A stretch of 64,000 nt of DNA from Bettongia penicillata ogilbyi (GCA_023548195.1 JAJHZJ010000061.1:6402373-6466372); one strand, 5' to 3'. Shown: positions 13,310 through 25,495, numbered from the stretch's first letter. Numbers and translations are program-made. Notes: a model not told the origin generated them from the sequence alone.

Positions 13310-13430
13310 TCTAATATTATATCATATAATATTATCATGATATAATATATAACTATAATATAATGCAATATGCAGGATTATATTATAACACATGTGTAAT
13401 ACATATTATATATAAATTATATAGGATAAA
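13310..13430. repeat. AT-rich low-complexity tract
   Basis: Dense ATATAAT/TATATAAT words with imperfect inverted symmetry; simple AT-rich sequence with no feature beyond that. Confidence 0.8.
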
Positions 13431-13702
13431 CTTACTTTCTTATTTCAGGTTCTTTGAGTCATTCAATTTTTTCTTTATCTTATATAAATTCTCTTGCTGT
13501 TCTTAAGTGTGAATTAAACAAATATTCTATTCTATCACTTTTATTCAGTTCATGGTAACTCTTTCATACTTGAAAATTACTATTAACATGTATGTGTTCT
13601 TACTAACCAATTTCATCTATATAATAATTTTTCCAGGACTTAGTACAATCAGCACAATGTCATTTTATGTTCAAACTATGATATGGATAACTACTGATAT
13701 GG

Positions 13703-13935
13703 ACAAGTAGGTGGCACAGTAGATAGAGGGCTGGCCCTGGAGTAAGGAGGACCTGATTTCAAATCTGGCCTCAGACACTTACTAGCTGTGTGACCCTGGG
13801 CAAGTCACTTCACCCTGTTTGCCTCAGTTCCTCTTCTATAAAATGAGTTAGAGAAGGAAATAGCAAACCACTCCAGTATCTTTGCCAGGATGAAGTCAAA
13901 GGGAGTCAGACATGACTCAACAACACCAACAAATG
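13703..13935 (+). mobile_element. Mar1-type CORE-SINE, near full length
   Basis: Begins AAGTAGGTGGCACAGTAGAT and has the tRNA-like head with a B-box (TTTCAAATCTGG). Next come TGTGTGACCCTGGGCAAGTC, the CORE region, and the tail CCACTCCAGTATCTTTGCC, then AGTCAGACATGACTCAACAA. The tail resembles the Bov-B/RTE 3' end in reverse. One of the best preserved of seven copies here. Confidence 0.88.
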
Positions 13936-13959
13936 ATTATTGACCATTTATTTAATGAA

Positions 13960-14960
13960 GTAATCTAAGCCAAGCTTATTGGCCTCAAGCCAATAATTAA
14001 GGGTCTATTCCTTAGACTCTATTCTCTTCTTGTTTTTGAAAACTGGGACATTTTCTCTTCTCCTGGCCTGCTGCCCACTGCCTCTTTCTCAGCAGTATAG
14101 TGAAAAGAGCACTGGTTTTGGAGTCAGAGGGCCTGGGTTCAAATCACACTTCTGTCACTTGAGTAAATACAGGAATCTCACTCACCCTCTCTGGTTTTTA
14201 CTTCTCTCATTGTTAAAGTTAGGTTTTTAAAGTGATAGCCTCTACAATCCTTTCTACCTCTAAATCTGTGATCCTATGTGCTCTGATCACTGCCAATGAT
14301 TCAACATTATCAATTCTGCCAGTTCTTTGAGTATCCATGGATGTAAGGTGACTTCAGACTCATTAAGGATAATGAGGCCCTCATATTCTCTACGTCTATT
14401 TTTCATGGACATTAATATTTAATTAACCATTTTTGTACTTTTCTTTCTCATCCAGAGATTATTCTCCAAGGAAGAAGCAAATTAAGAGCTGAGCAATTCC
14501 ACCTTTTCCCCATTTAGGTAATAGATGTGGTAATCCATTTTATTAGGGGCCCTCCATCCCTGGACAGGAACCTACATTTGGGACTGTGGTTAAAAAATCC
14601 AAAACTCATTCTCAGATACTGTTCCTTTAATTTTAGGTAGGTATATAAATGCTATCATTATTATCATCATCATCATCAATGAACAATTTACCATCAGAGA
14701 TTTGCCCTTTTCTTCTGAAGCCTTTGCTTCCAATAAGCAACAGTAATGAAAATACCATCTAGGTTCCCAAGGTGACCCACGTTTTGCCCAAGTCCTCATA
14801 ATCTCTTAGCAGAGCTTTTCACACTCCTTCTGGCAGCATCATTTTGTGTCCATGTGAATCACCAGAAGTGGTCAAATGGTCAGCAAGTTTCCCTTACTTA
14901 TCTGGGAAGGTAGCAGGCCTCTCTTTGGAAATACTGCCAACCACAGGAGCCCTTTATCTT
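13960..14960 (-). mobile_element. CR1/L3 LINE fragment split by a MIR
   Basis: TTGTTTTTGAAAACTGGGAC at 14030 and TCTGCCAGTTCTTTGAGTATCC at 14318 match successive points of CR1/L3 ORF2 read in reverse. Between them lies the MIR at 14088-14278. The piece at 14820-14900 is similar but weaker. Confidence 0.6.
14088..14278 (+). repeat. MIR-type SINE nested in CR1/L3
   Basis: AGTATAGTGAAAAGAGCACT head, TTTTGGAGTCAGAGGGCCTGGGTTCAAATC, and the end CTCTAAATCTGTGATCCTATG. Clear family match. Confidence 0.8.
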
Positions 14961-17175
14961 GAATATATGAAAAAATATTCTGCTATTTTGTAGTGCTTTT
15001 CTTCCAAGATGCACATATTTACAAACAATTCAAATGAATTCACCAATACTAACATACTAACAAGTATGAATTATGATCATTAAGGAGTTTATAATCAAGT
15101 TGAGAAGATGGAACATGAAAACAGAGCTAATCAGACAACCAGTAATGAGGGGGTTAGTAATCATAACAACAGTTAACTTTACATAGTCTATCATAAGATG
15201 AAAGGGACAATACTTGAGAATGAGTTCTGAATAGTACAGGTGTGCTTAAAGAATTCAGAGGAAGGGATTCTTATCTTGGGATTGAGTTTTCATAGTTGGC
15301 TTCCGGGTTGCTAGATAAAGAACTCCAAAATAAAATAGAAGGGCATTGTGAAGGAATTACATGGTAGTGTAATGAGGTGTGAACACTTAATAATTAAAAA
15401 GGACAAAAATCAAGGACAATTATGAGTGAAACATGGGAAAAGTAGCCCACAGGAATTTACTCTGGATAAAAACGGCTGCAATGTCTTATTTCACAGCATT
15501 TAATTTACAATTATTGACAGCTTTAAAATGGATTTGAGAGCTGGGAAACGCTGATCTCTAGAACTATTTTGGGACTACAGGACAAACATACAGTGCTAGT
15601 CATGGATTAGCTAGCAGAAATGAGGATTTTGCTTTATTACCATGAGATAGAAGTGAATGATCTCACCAATGAGATCCTGTTTTGGACCAGTAAGGTAGTT
15701 CATAGAGAGCTCAGAGGATGGGCAACCATTGATAGGCAGTAACCTGCATTGTTGGAAGGAACTCTGGAATTATTGAGATCACAAATCCATCTGAGTATTC
15801 CTCTCATCAGACATGGGTAGGCATTATGGTTATATTTTAAAGAGAGAATAGGAGAATGATGAGAGGTAAGGGAACTTGTTCAGATGATGAAAACTGATGA
15901 TTCTGATTCTTTCCACTATTATCTCTAATTGAAATTCTTGGGTTGTGTGGCTTTTTGGTTGCTGTTTTTCTGTGTGGTCTACTCCTTTCTATTTAGGCTC
16001 AGCATGCTCCCATTTTCTCCCATTGACATGAAGTATGAACAAAGTAGACATTGACTGTATAAGATGCCCAACACTGCTCTATTTCATGAAGTGCCCTACT
16101 TTGGTTTGTCCATTTAAACCTAGAATTTCCTAAAGAGCAGGCCTACTTGTTACTTGTTTTTACAAAGTAACCAAAGATATCTGAGCACCTCACATGGGGA
16201 GGAGCACAAAATCACACAAAAAAGTTTATTTAGGTATTACCCAATTTATAAATAGGATAAGTTTTAAAGGTTCCCTTGAAAGCCAAGTCATGTCCTCAGA
16301 AAATACTCAGAATGCATTTTTCTAGCTGTTATAAAGAGTAGTTGGTTTCCAGGTCAACCTACAAACATGTAACATTTTTTAAAAACATTTACCTCATACT
16401 TGAGCATAATTCTAATAGTATTATTTCTACAATGCCTGACTACCACTTATAGCTTAATTTCTACTTGAAAATTAATTCTAAGTCCCAACACATTTTAAGA
16501 CAGCATTTTCCTGACCCTGGATGGCAGCAGTTCTCTTCGAAGCAGTTCAGGGGTGATGAGTTGCCTTAGGGATGAGGTAGATATCCCAGGGCACCAATAA
16601 CTTATTAATACCCTACACCTGTTCATCTGTATAGGATAAATCACCTGCATGGGTAAATTACTCCCCAGATGTTTTCAGCTGGCAAACAAAGAGCATTTGT
16701 CCCCATAGAGGAGGGGCCTTAGGCTTTGAACTCCTTTCCCTCTCCCCTCCCCCCCATCTGTATACATGAATGATTTTTACATACAGTATTCAGGCACAAA
16801 CTGGGGTCTGCCCGGATGATTTAAAAAATCTTGTTGGGGGTGAGCTTATAAAAAAATAACTAATGTAACTGTTTCTAGAAAATTCACAACAAAAAAGGAA
16901 AAGGCTAAGAATTATCCTAAAATCTTGCTCTTCCCCATCAAAAACATTGCCTCCTCTTATAAGAAACTCTAGTAAAAGGATGGCAGCTGCTGAAGCCAGG
17001 GAACTCCAAGAAACCAAGGAGTTACACAATTAAGGGGCTTTTGTGAAAAATAAATTCCCCTCCCCTCCGTTCCTAGTGGAACTTGGGCTGTGGGGATTAG
17101 TAAAAAACAACAGTGACGTAGTACTACTCCTCTGTAGGCCAGGTTTTTGACAGATCTATAGGAGAACATTTAAAA
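14960..17175. other. Repeat-poor intronic stretch
   Basis: Apart from a possible MIR scrap on the minus strand at 15740-15890 I recognise nothing. Open frames here are short and unlike any protein I know. The stretch 16500-17170 is relatively GC-rich and repeat-free. Confidence 0.5.
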
Positions 17176-17192
17176 TCTCTCTCTCTCTTTCT

Positions 17193-17273
<81 letters not shown>
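17176..17273. repeat. (CT)n microsatellite, about 98 bp
   Basis: Almost pure CT dinucleotides with a few TTT or TTC interruptions at its left end. The FRY sense strand carries the GA repeat. Long enough to be length-polymorphic. Confidence 0.98.
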
Positions 17274-17274
<1 letters not shown>

Positions 17275-19260
17275 ATACTGATCTAAAAGTCTATGTTACC
17301 GACTTTTAGGAACTCACAAAGGCTTGGGGTACAATCTACCTACCTACCTACTTACTTTTAAAAACTCCACTTTTCAAGTATCCACTGCTGTCACTATAAA
17401 TAAAATAAAATGCACTTCTGACACTTAGACACCTCTGGAGAAACCATTTAGTAATGTGCAGACAGTTACTTCCCTGAGGTGTGACTGTACATTTCTCTTT
17501 GCGCATGTCAACACTCATCATGAAGTCTAAGCTTTACTCATTTCTGGTCACCCTTAAAAAGTCAGCCTTAAGTAATTCTTGGTATTGGACCTACCTGGCC
17601 TACTTTCCTTGGCAAATTTACAGAAGCTGCCTTGAGCAGGCATAAAAGGTCAACATAGAGTGGTTGTGTGTGAGCTTTAAAAAAAAAGTCTGTCATTGCT
17701 CTTTTTTAAGTCCAGTCAGGAAGGAAGGGTGGAATTTGCAAAAAACCTGGCTCCCTCAGCACAGGAAGGGAGGAAGGTCTAGTCACCCTGTTGGTTGCTC
17801 CACTCTTTCATTTACTGGAAGAAAAGCCAATGGTGAGATGAATCCTTGCTCTGTGCTGCAGCTGGCTGAAAGGGAGTGGGCCAACAGACAAATCTGTCCT
17901 TGTTGCCCTTAAATGTCATGTCTTTCCATCAGAAATAAGCTAGGCCCCATACAGCTCAAGGGCTGTAGAAAGCACAGAGCTGTAATCCTGGTGGGCACAG
18001 GGCCTTCCATGTACTTTATGTAAATGTTTTCTCAATATTTCTTTTGCCATAATATATATAAATATACTAAATGAAACTTTTCTTCATGCTGTTACTATGG
18101 CATTAATTTTTCATAAGCATCTTATACTAGGTAAATGAAAGGAAAAATTCACACATAACTATTTTTAATAATTTCTCTTATGAAACACTCTATATTTTAT
18201 ATTGCTGAGATTGATCTGATCTGATCTGAATGGTGCACTGACATGTACTTTTAATGCAACTCTACTGATTCTTGATTTAATTTCCCCTCTTGCCATGGAC
18301 GGTAAGGCACCCCATGACAAGTAGTGCTCATGATTCTTTTGCACATATCATGTCACTTTATATTTGGAATTTGTTGCCACAGAAAATATGAATTAAAAAT
18401 ATAGGCTGCACAGGAAGATCTGGATTATCATACGGCAGGGATATGATTACTCCATTACTACCTGAGATTGTTTTTTCTTGTCAAAAACTCTAGCTTTATG
18501 AATATAGATATGGGAATATCATTTTTGCCATGTATTTCCTGAGCAGAAAGGGAACTGAGAAGAATGAAGTACACACAAATAAGAGCAGAAAATAAATGAT
18601 CTGAAATGAAATAGTATAGAAGCTAACAAAAATACCCAATCACATGTTCTGTAAATCACAGGACATATATTGGGAAATTTTATAGGTCACAGTGATCTCA
18701 TACTGCAACAGTAAAGTATAATACTATCAAGATGTATCATTTTTTCCTCAAAAGGCTGGTCACAAAGCATCCAGGAAAGAGCATCATTTCCTAACACATA
18801 AATATGGGGATGAAAGAACAGAGATTGAAAGGAAGCTCAATGAAGTTACCTCAAGTTTATGACAAAGCTAAGATGAGAATTTTTCAGATTCTTTTTCCCA
18901 AAATGTTTCTCCTTTCTAGAAAACTATGCTCTTCCCTACTGAACATGGTATCACCAAGTGGAATTTTAAAATATTTTTATATGTTCTAGGATGTTTAAGT
19001 ATTAACTTTGCTGACACGGCCACAAATAAAACTCTTTGGAAATACGTACTTTTGTGGCACACTGAAAAATGGCAGGCATGGAATTAAATTAACTTTGACC
19101 CTTTGTTTTTCCTCCTATCCCTGCTCTCTATCTGAGGTGGTTGCCAGGTAGAAAGGTTAGGGAGGCAGGTAGAACTCCATGCATTAGAGATTAAACGTTC
19201 GCCCAAAATGAGCACAAGCACAGCAACAGAATCAGTTTCAGTGTTGGGATGTACCACAGT
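17274..19260. other. Repeat-poor intronic stretch
   Basis: A short CTAC tetranucleotide run at 17334-17355; otherwise no recognisable repeat or gene. Open frames such as the one at 17664-17912 look like chance. Confidence 0.5.
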
Positions 19261-19264
19261 AACC

Positions 19265-19800
19265 AATTAGTCCAATCCATGGCCAAAAAGGAATCCTAGT
19301 TCTAACACATCTGAAAAGTGTCACCCAGTCTTTTCTTAAGGACCTCTACTCATGGGTAGCCCACTACTTCCTGAGACAGCCTGTTTTGTTTCTGTGTAGA
19401 ATATCCATTAGGAAGGTTTTCCTTAAGTTGAGTCTAAATCCGCCTTTTTGCTTATTGCTTCTAGTCCTGTCCTTTGGAGCTCATCAATATACGTCTACTA
19501 TCGTTTCCATTTAACAGCTTTCAAGTACCTGAAGACAGCTATTATTTCCCAAGCCTTCAGTAGGGCTAAATATCACTGGTTCCCTCAATCCATCCTTAAA
19601 TGACACAGACCTAAGACTTTTCACATCTTGACTGCCCCTTTTTGGATGTACTCCATTTTCTCAATGACTTTCCAAAGAAGTGGTGGCAAGAACTAAACAA
19701 AATGCTCCAAATGTGGTCTAGCCATGGTGGAGAACAGTGGTATCATCCACTCCTTATTCCTGGAAGCTATCTGTTCTAATGAAATCCAAACTCACATTAA
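19265..19800 (-). mobile_element. CR1/L3 LINE 3' end
   Basis: Good match in order: GGAAGGTTTTCCTTAAGTTG, CTTCTAGTCCTGTCCTTTGG, TTCAAGTACCTGAAGACAGC, AATGCTCCAAATGTGGTC. On the minus strand this is the C-terminal end of CR1 ORF2 and its 3' end. About 530 bp, no intact frame. Confidence 0.8.
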
Positions 19801-19804
19801 TTTT

Positions 19805-19930
19805 TGTCCTGCCACTGGATTGTGATGACTCCAGAAGAGAGGGTGAGGCTGACGACTCTGTCTCACTTAAATCCGATTGATGCATAAGACATCATTGATC
19901 CTCTCCAAAAATGAAGGTCAAGCCACAACT
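19805..19930 (+). repeat. Unclassified interspersed repeat, copy 1
   Basis: GTGAGGCTGACGACTCTGTC followed by CACTTAAATCCGATTGATGC and AAAAATGAAGGTCAAGCCAC. The same order appears at 25283-25430 and 38160-38365. No coding capacity; I cannot name the family with certainty. Confidence 0.6.
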
Positions 19931-20539
19931 GATTTGGCTCTCCACTATGATTTTTATCTCTGCCCCTATATGATTGCTGTTCTATGCACATTTAGAGACT
20001 GTTCAGAGGACAAAAACTTTGCCGACAAAGTCTTTCACTAAAGACAAGATCTCAGTTCCTTCCCCAACCTAGCATGAATTGAACAGTCTTAACTCCATGG
20101 AACCTTTGGATAAGGTCATACTCACTGAAATAACTCTCACAGTTTCAACTATCAACTCCATACAGACATATATGTATATGAGTATGCCTATATATAAATA
20201 TGTGTGTCTCTATATAAATACACACATATGTCTTTACTTTCTATCTGCGTGGTTTCAACTCAAGATGCCTCTCCCAGGATATGCTGATCACTTCAGATTT
20301 CATCACCTGCTGCTCACTTAGCCCTGGCCACTCAACATCTTCCCAGCTCCCTCAGTCTCTTCTCCCCTATGACTGGAGGCCTGGAGGATGGAGCATTAAA
20401 TTCTAGCCAGAGGGCAGAGCCTGGGCTCTGCAGCTCATTCTTTTCCATAGGTAGCTCTGCTTGGTCTCAGCTCCACAGGACAAGATGCTGGGTACCACCT
20501 GCTCTACCCCACATCCTGTATTTTCCAGCTTCTTTTTGT

Positions 20540-20675
20540 GTCTTCTTCCATTAGGTTGTAAGCTCCTTGAGGGCAAGGCCTATCATTCTTTTTCTTATTT
20601 GAATCTCCAGCACTTAACACAGTGTTTGGCACAAAGTAGGCACCTAAAAATGTTTACTGAATTTAACTGAATGTG
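20540..20675 (+). repeat. L2 3' end
   Basis: GTAAGCTCCTTGAGGGCAAG, then CAGCACTTAACACAGTGTTTGG and GTAGGCACCTAAAAATG: the typical L2 3' terminus. Confidence 0.85.
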
Positions 20676-20824
20676 TGTTCTTCATTTATCTTTATATCAC
20701 TATTTTCTATCGTTCCTCTGTAGGAATTCACTAGTCCAGGTAACTTATTCATTTTCCTCTGAACACCTCCTGTACTTTTCCACCTTTGTATTTTTGTATC
20801 CTCATATACAATGCTATCCTTTCT

Positions 20825-21600
20825 CTGTTTCACTCATTTATTCATTCAAAAACATTTATTAAGTGCCTGCTCAATGCAGTGAACTGTGCTAGGCACTAGA
20901 AGAAATAAAATATTGTAACATGACATAGTGACTGCCCTTATGGAAAGACATTGGACAGTTGCTAAATGCAATGCAATGTGAGTTTGAAGGGAGAAGAGAG
21001 AATCAACTAGAGAAAATCTGGGCAGACTTCATGGATAAGGGTAATGTGGCTTGGACTTTTAGTATGAGTAGCAATTCAACTGGTGAACAGTCAGAGGAGA
21101 AGGCGTTCTAGCTGCCGACTGCTTGGCAGTTGTTCAGTTGCTTTTCAGTTATGTCCGACTCCTCATGACTCCATATGAATTTTTCCGTTTTTTGGCAAAG
21201 ATACTTGAGTGGTTTGCCTTTTACATATCCAACTCATTTTACAGATGAGAAAACAAAGGTAAACGTGTGAAGTGACTTGCCCAGGGTCACACAGCTAGTG
21301 TCTGAGGTCACAAAGATGAGTCTTCCTGACTCCAAGTCTTTATCCACTGCACCACCTAGCTACTTGGGCTAACTAACACGGATACAATTAATAAAAAGAA
21401 AGATAGTCCCTGTCTCCAAGGAGTTTATAATCTAATGGGAGGAGACAACACAGAAAAGAAGACAGAATAGGAAGGGGGAAAACTAGGGGGTCCTTGTTCC
21501 ATGTAGTTGAAACCAAGCAGAGCAATAGATGCAGAGTGGAGTGAGCCCCCAAAATCAGTTTCTGTTCTCTATAAAGGAAGGCACTAGGAAGACATTAGTA
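20825..21600 (-). mobile_element. L2 LINE 3' end interrupted by Mar1
   Basis: Read in reverse: AACATTTATTAAGTGCCTGC, GAACTGTGCTAGGCACTAG at 20848-20899 and CCAAGGAGTTTATAATCTAATGGG at about 21417. The Mar1 at 21128-21366 interrupts it. The order of the two sides is imperfect, so two overlapping L2 copies are possible. Confidence 0.7.
21128..21366 (-). mobile_element. Mar1-type CORE-SINE
   Basis: Reverse orientation: GTTCAGTTGCTTTTCAGTTATG, TGAGTGGTTTGCC, GACTTGCCCAGGGTCACACA, and CCACTGCACCACCTAGCTAC at the tRNA-head end. Confidence 0.88.
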
Positions 21601-21875
21601 CTCCACCCTCAAATCACAAGGAAGAGGAGACTTGAGGGAATTAGTATCAATCAAGGCTTGAGTTAGTAGCCTGCTGATGACCTTAGAGATGATGAGCTTA
21701 ATGTAGGAGAGGCATCTTGTTCCCAGGAGTTAAGCCAGGTAGAGCAGTATATGCAAATTAGAGTGTGAGAGGGAACAGACTGCCTTGAGAGACACTGAGT
21801 TCCCTAAGTGGAGACTGTCAAGTCCCTTGTAGAGTATGTTGTAGGAGAGGATTCTTTTTCAGCAACAGTTTGGGC

Positions 21876-22307
21876 TGCATCAGAGGTGTAAAACATGCAG
21901 CCTAAACTAAATTAAAATGGAATTTTAGATAAAATGGGTAACAGATAATGTTAAGATGTGGTTTTCTGAGTGAGTATGTGACTCACAGGGCAACTAGGTG
22001 GCACAGTGGAGAGAAAGTCAGGCCTACAGTCAGGAAGACTCCTTCCTGAGTTCAAATCCAGCCTCAGACACTTACGAGCTGTGAGATCCTGAGCACTTAA
22101 CCTTGTTTGCCTCAGTTTCCTCTTCTGTGAAATGAGCTGGAGAAGGCAATGACAAACCTCTACAGTATCTTGGCCAAGATGGCCCCAAAAGGGGTTAAGA
22201 AGAGTCAGACATTCCTGAAAAAGGACTGACCAATGTGACCTGCAGAGATCCTTCCGTACCATTTGGCCGTCTCTCTCCTCCTATTTGAATTTGACACCAT
22301 AGGTTGA
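21876..22307 (+). mobile_element. hAT-like miniature DNA transposon split by Mar1
   Basis: Left part 21876-21987: AGAGGTGTAAAACATGCAGC through GATGTGGTTTTCTGAGTGAG. Right part 22225-22307: ACCTGCAGAGATCCTTCCG and ATTTGAATTTGACACCATAG. The ends GAGGTGTAAAAC and TTTGACACC are decayed inverted repeats. A second, uninterrupted copy is at 27310-27490. Confidence 0.65.
21988..22224 (+). mobile_element. Mar1-type CORE-SINE nested in the hAT-like element
   Basis: Starts GGGCAACTAGGTGGCACAGT, B-box GAGTTCAAATCC, then TTTCCTCTTCTGTGAAATGAGC and the Bov-B-like tail AAGAAGAGTCAGACATTCCTG. The host element resumes after it. Confidence 0.85.
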
Positions 22308-22319
22308 GGTGGTCCACAA

Positions 22320-22450
22320 AGTCCCTTCTAATTAACAGCGAGATTTTTATAAGTCTGAGTCACTAGCATTTTTTGAGCAAGGAAATGACATGGCCAGATG
22401 TGATTGTAAGAAAGATTATTCTAGTAGTTGTATAAAGGACAGAATGATTG
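22320..22450 (-). repeat. L2 fragment
   Basis: TTTTTTGAGCAAGGAAATGACATGG and AAAGATTATTCTAGTAG match reverse L2 text; short and diverged. Confidence 0.5.
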
Positions 22451-22659
22451 AGAACCAAGGTAGCCATCTGTACAAATTCTATGAACACCTTTACCATAAA
22501 CCAGCACCCAGACTGCCTCAGCTTAATGAATTCTCTCCTCCTGACTTATTATAGCATGTAGCTGTCTACACTTTCAGTGGGCAATTAATCACATACTTCC
22601 TTGTGGCATCTCTCCTTGGGTAGTCTTGAACTTTTAATTAAAGCTTCCACTGTTATTTA

Positions 22660-22795
22660 CTCTCATGTCCTTGCCTCTTGTTTCCTGTAAGCATCTTGGG
22701 GACAGGGACTATCTTACAATTCTCTGTATCCTTCCCAGTACCTGGCATGATGACCTTTACATAGCAGATCCTCAATAAATATTTGCAGACTTGAT
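22660..22795 (+). repeat. L2 3' end
   Basis: GTAAGCATCTTGGGGACAGG, then CAGTACCTGGCATGATG and CTCAATAAATATTTGCAGAC. Confidence 0.75.
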
Positions 22796-22799
22796 TTTC

Positions 22800-23600
22800 T
22801 ATCAGTGACCTCATTTTATAAGCAATCTAACAAGCTTAGTTATCTGTTTTCTCCACCTTCAGAAGATTAGAAACAGCAAATTAGTGATGATGGTGGGGGT
22901 TGGGTGGGTAGGAGGGAGGAGGGCGCCCTTAGAGACAGACACTTTTACAGCACTGAAAAATGACAGCTAACAATAAAGGAGAAGAGAGACCAATAAAAAG
23001 CAGACACAAACTATAAAACTACAGCAGCCTGAGATTTTTTACCATAGGGGCCAACAGCTGTATAGACCTTGATAGCCCCCAAGAGTATCATAGTATCTCA
23101 GCTCAGCCTAATACATGATGCTTATAATGCTAACCCTGAGTCATCAAGAAAAGGCTGAATAGTGTTGCTTGCTCTCTTAAAAAAAGAAAGGCCGGAAAAC
23201 AGTTGTGACAATCTGAAAAATCTCCATTTTGGAGGCTCTCTGAAGAGTCATCAGGCTTGGAGGTGACAGATTGTCTCTGCTCTACACATGACTCTTCCTG
23301 CCTGGCACCCTAGTCTGTACCCATTTTGTAGAATTATTCCATGCCAAAATTTATGCTAGAAATATCCAACCCTATGTTATAGTCTACTGATTCTCATTAG
23401 TTAATCCCTAGAGCTCCCCCTGCCTCTGACACCAGAGATAAATCAGTGAGATTGCTAGAAGATACTACACTTCCCTCTAAAACTCCTGGGCTTTTTCTGC
23501 ATAGCCAAGCTGCATCACTAAAGAATTCTGGCCAAGGACCTAGGCATCCCATTCGCTATCTGGAGAAATGAAGAGAGCTTGGTAGAAATCCTTCCAGTTA
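22800..23600. other. Intronic stretch with nothing recognised
   Basis: No repeat family, open frame or RNA gene that I can support. A G-rich run (GGTGGGGGTTGGGTGGGTAG) at about 22891-22920 could form a G-quadruplex on the plus strand. Confidence 0.5.
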
Positions 23601-23602
23601 AG

Positions 23603-23865
23603 CGGTACAGCGGATAGAATGCTAGACCTGGAGTCAGCAAGCTCTGAATTCAAATTTGACATTGGACATTTTCAAGTTGTATGAACCTAAGCAAGCCACT
23701 AAATCTGAGTCTCCCTGAGTTTCCTCATCTATAAAATGGGGATAATCACAATACTAGTCTCCCAAGGGTCTTATGAGGATAAAATGAGATAATATTTGTA
23801 AAGCACTTCACAAATCTTAAAAGTGCTGCAAAAATTCTTAATAATGATAATAATAATAAAAATAA
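23603..23865 (+). repeat. MIR-type SINE, near full length
   Basis: Head GCGGTACAGCGGATAGAATG, GAATTCAAATTTG, TTTCCTCATCTATAAAATGGG and the long 3' end ATGAGATAATATTTGTAAAGCACTTC (26-base landmark at 23786), ending in AATAATGATAATAATAATAA. Confidence 0.85.
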
Positions 23866-24939
23866 AAGAAACCGAATATGCCAGGCCTCTCAGTCATAAG
23901 TGACACTCCCTTCATCTTCCTGTTGTAACTTGAAGACCATCTTACACATACAAAGAAAAGGGCAACAAGGCTTGGGTACTAGAACAATTTACCTATAATG
24001 AAAAAAAGAATGTCAGAAAAATCTGAAGATACATTTGTGAGCTCACCTCTGCTGTTGCATGTACAGTACAGCTCTGCAAATACAGTGAGTGTATTCTCAA
24101 TCACCCCTAGTGTATTTAAATTCTGTCAATCATCCTAAGACACAGATGTGGAAGTTGCAGGCATTACTTAACACCAAGCTAAATATCTAACAAAAGTATG
24201 TTTTACATGTCAATTAGCAGTTACACATTGAAATAGCACAACCAATGGTCACCAGTAACTTTCTTTTTCAGAAATGTTTTAATTAAATTTTAGTTTTTCA
24301 ATTAACAGCCATTGATTTTCTTTTCCTCCCACCCACCCCCCCTTGGTTAAAAAAAAGGAAAGGGAAAAAGAAAATCCTTGTAACCAATATGTATAGTCAA
24401 GTGTAATGTTGTCTGGCATATGCTCCAGACTCCCTTTATACTAGCAAAACAAATTTCCACACTGGCCATGTCCAAATATATGTGTGTATAAATATAAATA
24501 TATATCTATATGTGTATATAGTTACATCTGTGTAGGTGTGGGAATGTGTACATAACCACATACTCACATATAAAAAATTCTGCACCTTGAATCCACCACC
24601 CATTTCCCACCATCTCCACTGCTTTTGGACTTTTTTGGAACTTCTATTATACCTTCCTTCCCCAGGAAACTCATCATTGGGAAATCTCATTATGCTGAAA
24701 GACTGAATTTGCCTTGTTACTCCCATATCATCAGTACCCACTGCCCCATGACTGAAGCCTTTGATTGGAGGCAGGTCCATAGGTTCCAGAGCTTCTAAGG
24801 AGGGATCTCAGCACAGTTTTTCTCATCCTTTCCAACCAGCTATCAATAGTTTTGAACTTGTTCAGAACTCTCTACCATGCCCTTATGTCTCCTCTCTCCT
24901 CACTTTCCAGCTTCCTTTTTTGAGTTGTTGCTCTCTATT

Positions 24940-25010
24940 AGACACTGTCTTTGTTTTTATTTATATCCTTTGGGAGGCAGACACTGTCTTTGTTTTTATT
25001 TATATCCTTT
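24940..25010 (+). repeat. 39-bp tandem duplication
   Basis: A unit starting AGACACTGTCTTTGTTTTTA at 24940 repeats at 24979, period 39. The second copy matches for 32 bases without a mismatch. The identity points to a fairly recent local slip. Confidence 0.95.
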
Positions 25011-25282
25011 TTTTAAAATCCAGGATCTTTTACACTTTATCAGAATCTTCCCTTTTTTAAGATTCTGTTGTCTTCTTCACTTATGTACAAATTCTAACAG
25101 GTTGATCTGGCTTAGTTGGTTCACATGCCAAGCTCTCTTCAGGATCACTGTCTCCTCATCTGAGTGCTTTTCACCTTTCTTGAGATAACTGCTTGTAAAT
25201 TGCTATCATCACCTTCTATTGTACTCTGTGGTGTCCTTGGCACATCCTTACACTCATCAAGGAGAAAAATATCTGCTCACTG

Positions 25283-25430
25283 GATGCAGATGGCTCTGGA
25301 GGAGAAAGTGAGGCTAGTGACCTTGCACAGCCTTCCCTCACTCAAATCAAAGTCAACGGCAAGTCATGTCATCATTTCCCTGATATCATGGTCCTCTTCG
25401 AAAACAAAGGACAAACACAACAAAAGATTT
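25283..25430 (+). repeat. Unclassified interspersed repeat, copy 2
   Basis: CTGGATGCAGATGGCTCTGG, AAAGTGAGGCTAGTGACC, TCACTCAAATC, TGATATCATGGTCCTCTTCG, AAAACAAAGGACAAACACAAC. Best preserved of the three copies. Confidence 0.7.
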
Positions 25431-25431
25431 G

Positions 25432-25495
25432 TATCTCTAAGGCTTAGCACAGTGCTTGGCCCATAGCAGGCACGTAATAAATATTTATTGACTGT
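25432..25495 (+). repeat. L2 3' tail
   Basis: GGCTTAGCACAGTGCTTGGC followed by AATAAATATTTATTGACT. Confidence 0.8.

Noticed and set aside
24478..24530. Possible CRISPR-like or satellite periodicity
   Set aside because: Only TA/GT-rich simple sequence inside an L1 3' UTR; no regular repeat-spacer pattern.
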